7,588 bases of DNA from an uncultured Bacilli bacterium. Lineage in GTDB: Bacteria; Bacillota_I; Bacilli_A; RFN20; CAG-449. The position numbers and the translations under genes are program-made. Location: contig CANQDY010000062.1 of NCBI GenBank assembly GCA_947593895.1, positions 1-7,588 of the forward strand, given 5' to 3'. Below the pieces are notes generated by a model that saw nothing but the letters and a program-made list of their open reading frames with translations, searched no databases and was not told the origin of the DNA. Positions 5,581-7,588 of this stretch are shown piece by piece; positions within the stretch are counted from its first letter, which is position 1; every line of letters starts with the position of its first letter.

Positions 5581-5618
5581 AGGACTTAATTAATATACAC
5601 CCTGATTAAGTCTTTTTT
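5581..5618 (+). terminator. Intrinsic terminator of the transporter-SDR operon
   Basis: GACTTAAT (5583-5590) pairs perfectly with ATTAAGTC (5605-5612), extended by a G-T and an A-T pair, across a 14-nt loop. A run of six T follows (5613-5618). It begins about 20 nt after the SDR stop codon. Confidence 0.85.
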
Positions 5619-5711
5619 ATATATTGGCCAAATATCAAGCTTACTTATCACAAATTTGTGTCGTTGCAATGATATATCGATACAAAATAGAAAGTGAAAA
5701 CAACCAATACC

Positions 5712-5731
5712 AAAAATTATAGTTATATAAT
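5712..5731 (-). terminator. Possible weak terminator of the metal permease gene
   Basis: Immediately after the TAG stop, on the minus strand, ATTATA (5726-5731) pairs with TATAAT (5716-5721) over a 4-nt loop, followed by a U-run (A-run 5712-5716 on the plus strand). The stem is all A-U and only 6 bp, so support is limited. The stretch from here to the SDR terminator (5619-5711) shows nothing else. Confidence 0.35.
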
Positions 5732-6622
5732 CTAAAATCCGACAATCAAACAAGTTAAATATCCAAATATTATCGAAGTAAAAAAACACACACTGATAAT
5801 CATTAAAGCACTTTTAATATTCTTTTTATCATTCAACAAGAAAACTAAACCAAGTCCCGAGTTTGCTAATAAACCACCTAATAAGGTTCCAAAAGAAATT
5901 CCATCAATTGCAAATAGTTCTGTTAAAAAAACACTTGATGCACAGTTTGGAATTAAACCAATAAAACAAGCAAATAATGGCGAAAGATACTTATTAATTT
6001 GCAAAAAACTAGTTAAATTATCTTCTCCAACAAAATCAATAATAAATTCAAATATTAAATTAATTACAAATACATAAACAAATATTTTTAAGCTATGAAC
6101 AAGTGGATGAATTAAGTTTTTCTGAATGCGGTTTTCATTTTCATCATCAATATGATGATGGCAACAACCAATATGGACTTCTTCTTCATGATGACAATGT
6201 TCTAAATGCAAATTAACTTTTTCTTTGTCTTTTATGATTAAATCAATAATATATCCAATAGAAATTCCAATTGCAAATTTAATTAAAATAAGAGGAATTA
6301 CCATTAAGGATTTTTCGCTATGCTCGGCAATTAATAAAGGAATTGCTTCATCACTACATGTCAAAAAAACTGCAATTAAAGTTCCTACTGTAATATGTCT
6401 TTTTAAATATAAATCACTAGCGACTACACTAATTCCACATTGAGGAATCAAAGCAAATAATGAACCATAGATTGGTGAATATTTATTTGCTTTAGATAAT
6501 TTTTTAGCAATCTTAACTTCAAAAAAAGACAAAGCAACATATATTATAAAGATAAAACAAAAAACAATTAAGCTATCTAATAAAGCGTCAATTATATTTT
6601 CATATACGCTATTGAAACTCAT
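5732..6622 (-). CDS. Putative metal (manganese-type) permease with His/Cys-rich loop
   Basis: From the ATG at 6622 this is a 296-residue membrane protein with about eight segments in two similar halves. The first half carries SP-x8-LIPQC (C62) and IxxGTL. The second repeats this as SP-x8-LIPNC (C227) and ISFGTL, showing an ancient internal duplication. Between the halves a cytoplasmic loop (about residues 136-162) holds many His, Cys and Glu (HLEHCHHEEE, HIGCCHHH), a likely metal-binding site. These features fit the family annotated as putative manganese transporter / 10-TM heavy-metal exporter (ArsP_2-like). Metal and direction of transport are not readable from sequence. The ATG is preferred over an in-frame GTG at 6631 because a weak AAGTGA (6628-6633) sits before it; neither start has a strong site. 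The gene stands alone. Its upstream DNA is occupied by an IS110 remnant, which may have changed its promoter. Confidence 0.82.
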   Translation of the reverse strand: MSFNSVYENIIDALLDSLIVFCFIFIIYVALSFFEVKIAKKLSKANKYSPIYGSLFALIPQCGISVVASDLYLKRHITVGTLIAVFLTCSDEAIPLLIAEHSEKSLMVIPLILIKFAIGISIGYIIDLIIKDKEKVNLHLEHCHHEEEVHIGCCHHHIDDENENRIQKNLIHPLVHSLKIFVYVFVINLIFEFIIDFVGEDNLTSFLQINKYLSPLFACFIGLIPNCASSVFLTELFAIDGISFGTLLGGLLANSGLGLVFLLNDKKNIKSALMIISVCFFTSIIFGYLTCLIVGF

Positions 6623-6692
6623 ATAAATCACTTATATTAATAAATAATCAAAGATTAGATCATTTATTAATTTGTCCTTTCTTTGAGAACTA

Positions 6693-6726
6693 TTTATTGT
6701 ATTGTCTGTTCAGGTAATACAATAAA
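6693..6726. repeat. 11-bp perfect inverted repeat
   Basis: TTTATTGTATT (6693-6703) and AATACAATAAA (6716-6726) are perfect complements around a 12-nt centre (GTCTGTTCAGGT) that is itself partly symmetrical (CTG/CAG). As RNA it gives a stem-loop. It lies about 170 bp before the relic IS110 transposase and 71 bp before the permease start. It may be a bridge-RNA stem of the element or an operator of the permease. Confidence 0.7.
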
Positions 6727-6807
6727 ACTTATATTTTGGAACTATATCTATTCTTTTCAGTTAGACTGTTTTTGAAAGACACATGCCACAGTTTTTTTAA
6801 ATAACAC

Positions 6808-6848
6808 TAGTTCTTATATTTTCATAAAAATTCATTAATAAGAAACTA
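6808..6848 (+). repeat. Bulged stem-loop ahead of the IS110 relic
   Basis: TAGTTCTTAT (6808-6817) pairs with ATAAGAAACTA (6838-6848) with one bulged base, around a 20-nt loop. It precedes the relic transposase ribosome binding site by about 30 nt. It may be part of the structured non-coding end of the element. Confidence 0.5.
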
Positions 6849-6892
6849 TGAATCAAATCACTATGTTTCAAAATTTGGAGGTTTTTATTTAT

Positions 6893-7357
6893 ATGCTTTA
6901 TTGGAATTTAAAGCACAAGCATGACTGCTTCATTATCAATGAAACAGGTAAGGTCATTCGAGATTCCTTCTCGTTTGACAATGACAAGGAAGGATTTTCC
7001 TTTGCGTACTTCAGTCACTTGATCGTTCTCAAGAAATCAAGATAGAACTTGAAGCTACTGGGCATTATGGATTAAATCCGTATCTCGTTAAGCAATATAT
7101 TCGTTCTCTCGTTTCTCAAAGAGAGAAAACGATAAATTGCTTGCCATACACATTGCATATAGCGACTACAAATTTCAACCCTATCGAATACAATCTTATC
7201 ACTTAATAACTTTAAAATCATTATCTAGATTCAGATAATCGATAATTCACAATCATTCTTTTTTCTATTAAAAATTACTAATCATTCAAATAAGATATTT
7301 ACGGAATTTATTGCCATAATCATTATAAAATTATTTATGTGTATAAAATCTTATTAA
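6893..7357 (+). pseudogene. Decayed IS110-family (DEDD) transposase, N-terminal part
   Basis: Translation in all three forward frames recovers consecutive pieces of an IS110 transposase N-terminal domain. Frame 2 from the ATG at 6893 (GGAGG at 6877-6881) gives KHKHDCFIINETGKVIRDSF and DNDKEGFS. Frame 1 from about 7006 gives LQSLDRSQEIKIELEATGHYG, with the EATGHYG motif holding the family's catalytic Glu. Frame 3 (7131-7235) gives DKLLAIHIA, then YKFQPYRIQSYH and LKSLSRFR. Frame 2 again (7241-7357) gives SFFFLLKITNHSNKIFTEF. At least three frameshifts and an internal deletion after GHYGLN are present. The first catalytic Asp (GIDxxK) is deleted, and the C-terminal serine-containing transposase domain is absent. 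It is a dead relic. Faint similarity may continue to about 7405. Confidence 0.88.
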
Positions 7358-7588
7358 ATATAATTCCTATCTTGTTTTATAATAATTTAATGTTTAAAAC
7401 ATTCTATGACCAAAAACGGATTAATGAAAAAATTTAATTAGAGTTTTTTATACCACTTAAAAAATATAAATGTTTCATATCAAGAATTTAATTCTGAGAA
7501 GTTAAGATAATTAAGGTATATTCTCTATATTTTTAATGACTTTATTAAGATTCTTTTCCCTTTCTTAATTTTTTTATTTTTTTGATTT
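7358..7588. other. AT-rich right end without a recognised gene
   Basis: No frame with a ribosome binding site or recognisable protein was found on either strand. A 15-nt inverted repeat, AATGTTT-A-AAACATT, lies at 7389-7403 and a shorter one, AGAATT-T-AATTCT, at 7483-7495. Both are plausible by chance in such AT-rich DNA. A faint continuation of transposase-like residues up to about 7405 is possible. The last 24 bases are mostly T. Confidence 0.5.

Larger units (their letters stand above)
6623..6892. other. Gene-free region between the permease and the IS110 remnant
   Basis: This must hold the permease promoter (minus strand), but no good -35/-10 pair was found; a TACAAT lies near 6696 with a poor -35 at 15-bp spacing. 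From 6693 on it carries two inverted repeats (listed separately), followed by GGAGG (6877-6881) placed 11 nt before the relic transposase ATG. The left end of the insertion element probably lies in here but cannot be placed. Confidence 0.5.

Noticed and set aside
5586..5789. 67-codon minus-strand frame from a GTG
   Set aside because: It has no ribosome binding site, overlaps both the permease 3' end and the SDR terminator, and resembles no protein I know.
6225..6443. 72-codon plus-strand frame opposite the permease
   Set aside because: It is antisense to conserved membrane segments, with no ribosome binding site.
6655..6679. Minus-strand mini-ORF ATG-ATC-TAA preceded by AAGGA, as a leader peptide for the permease
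   Set aside because: Only two codons long, and the 11-nt spacing is wide. Chance is likely in this AT-rich sequence.
6848..6892. Start of the relic transposase frame at an earlier ATG
   Set aside because: The ATG at 6848 has no ribosome binding site, and its 15 extra residues do not resemble IS110 proteins. GGAGG precedes the ATG at 6893, where similarity begins.
7389..7403. AATGTTT-A-AAACATT inverted repeat as an element end or operator
   Set aside because: Short and AT-rich, with no partner copy and no gene nearby. IS110 elements do not normally carry terminal inverted repeats.
1..7588. CRISPR array, toxin-antitoxin pair or phage defence genes
   Set aside because: No spaced direct repeats of 24-40 bp and no recognisable Cas, toxin or defence proteins were found in any frame.

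Overview
The window is very AT-rich DNA (Leu tRNA genes with encoded CCA, strong AGGAGG-type ribosome binding sites, standard genetic code with TGG for Trp and TAA/TAG stops). The protein families point to a low-GC Bacillota, plausibly an Erysipelotrichia/RF39-like or other Bacilli gut lineage. This placement is inferred from gene style only; no rRNA or marker gene is present.

Layout. (1) 1-1757, minus strand: an ECF-like sigma factor whose last codons overlap the start of a membrane-anchored von Willebrand factor A (vWA) protein that runs off the left edge. Together they look like a trans-membrane sensing/transcription pair. (2) 1758-2079: AT-rich spacer. (3) 2080-2730, minus: a membrane-bound XRE-type regulator with a consensus promoter so close to its ATG that the mRNA should be leaderless. 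(4) 2731-2925: divergent control region with several TCTACT boxes and a 14-bp palindrome. (5) 2926-3789, plus: a DegV/FakB-family fatty-acid-binding protein. (6) 3809-4040: a promoter, a hairpin terminator and two tandem tRNA-Leu genes (UAG, CAA). (7) 4054-5561: a preQ1-I riboswitch with a terminator platform, then a queuosine-precursor transporter (YhhQ/VUT family) and a short-chain dehydrogenase (SDR) in one operon. (8) 5732-6622, minus: a permease with an internal duplication and a His/Cys-rich cytoplasmic loop, probably a metal (manganese-type) transporter. (9) About 6693-7357: a heavily decayed IS110-family transposase with structured DNA upstream of it. (10) The remainder, to 7588, is AT-rich with no gene recognised.

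How the parts work together. The most interesting stretch is 3809-5561. Only 13 nt separate the second tRNA from the riboswitch aptamer and no promoter is visible between them, so the tRNA promoter probably also drives the riboswitch. In that arrangement preQ1 would decide whether the tRNA transcript stops after the tRNAs or continues into the transporter and the SDR. The SDR is a candidate unknown enzyme of queuosine precursor salvage. The sigma/vWA pair at the left edge is a second candidate system that I cannot match to a characterised pathway.
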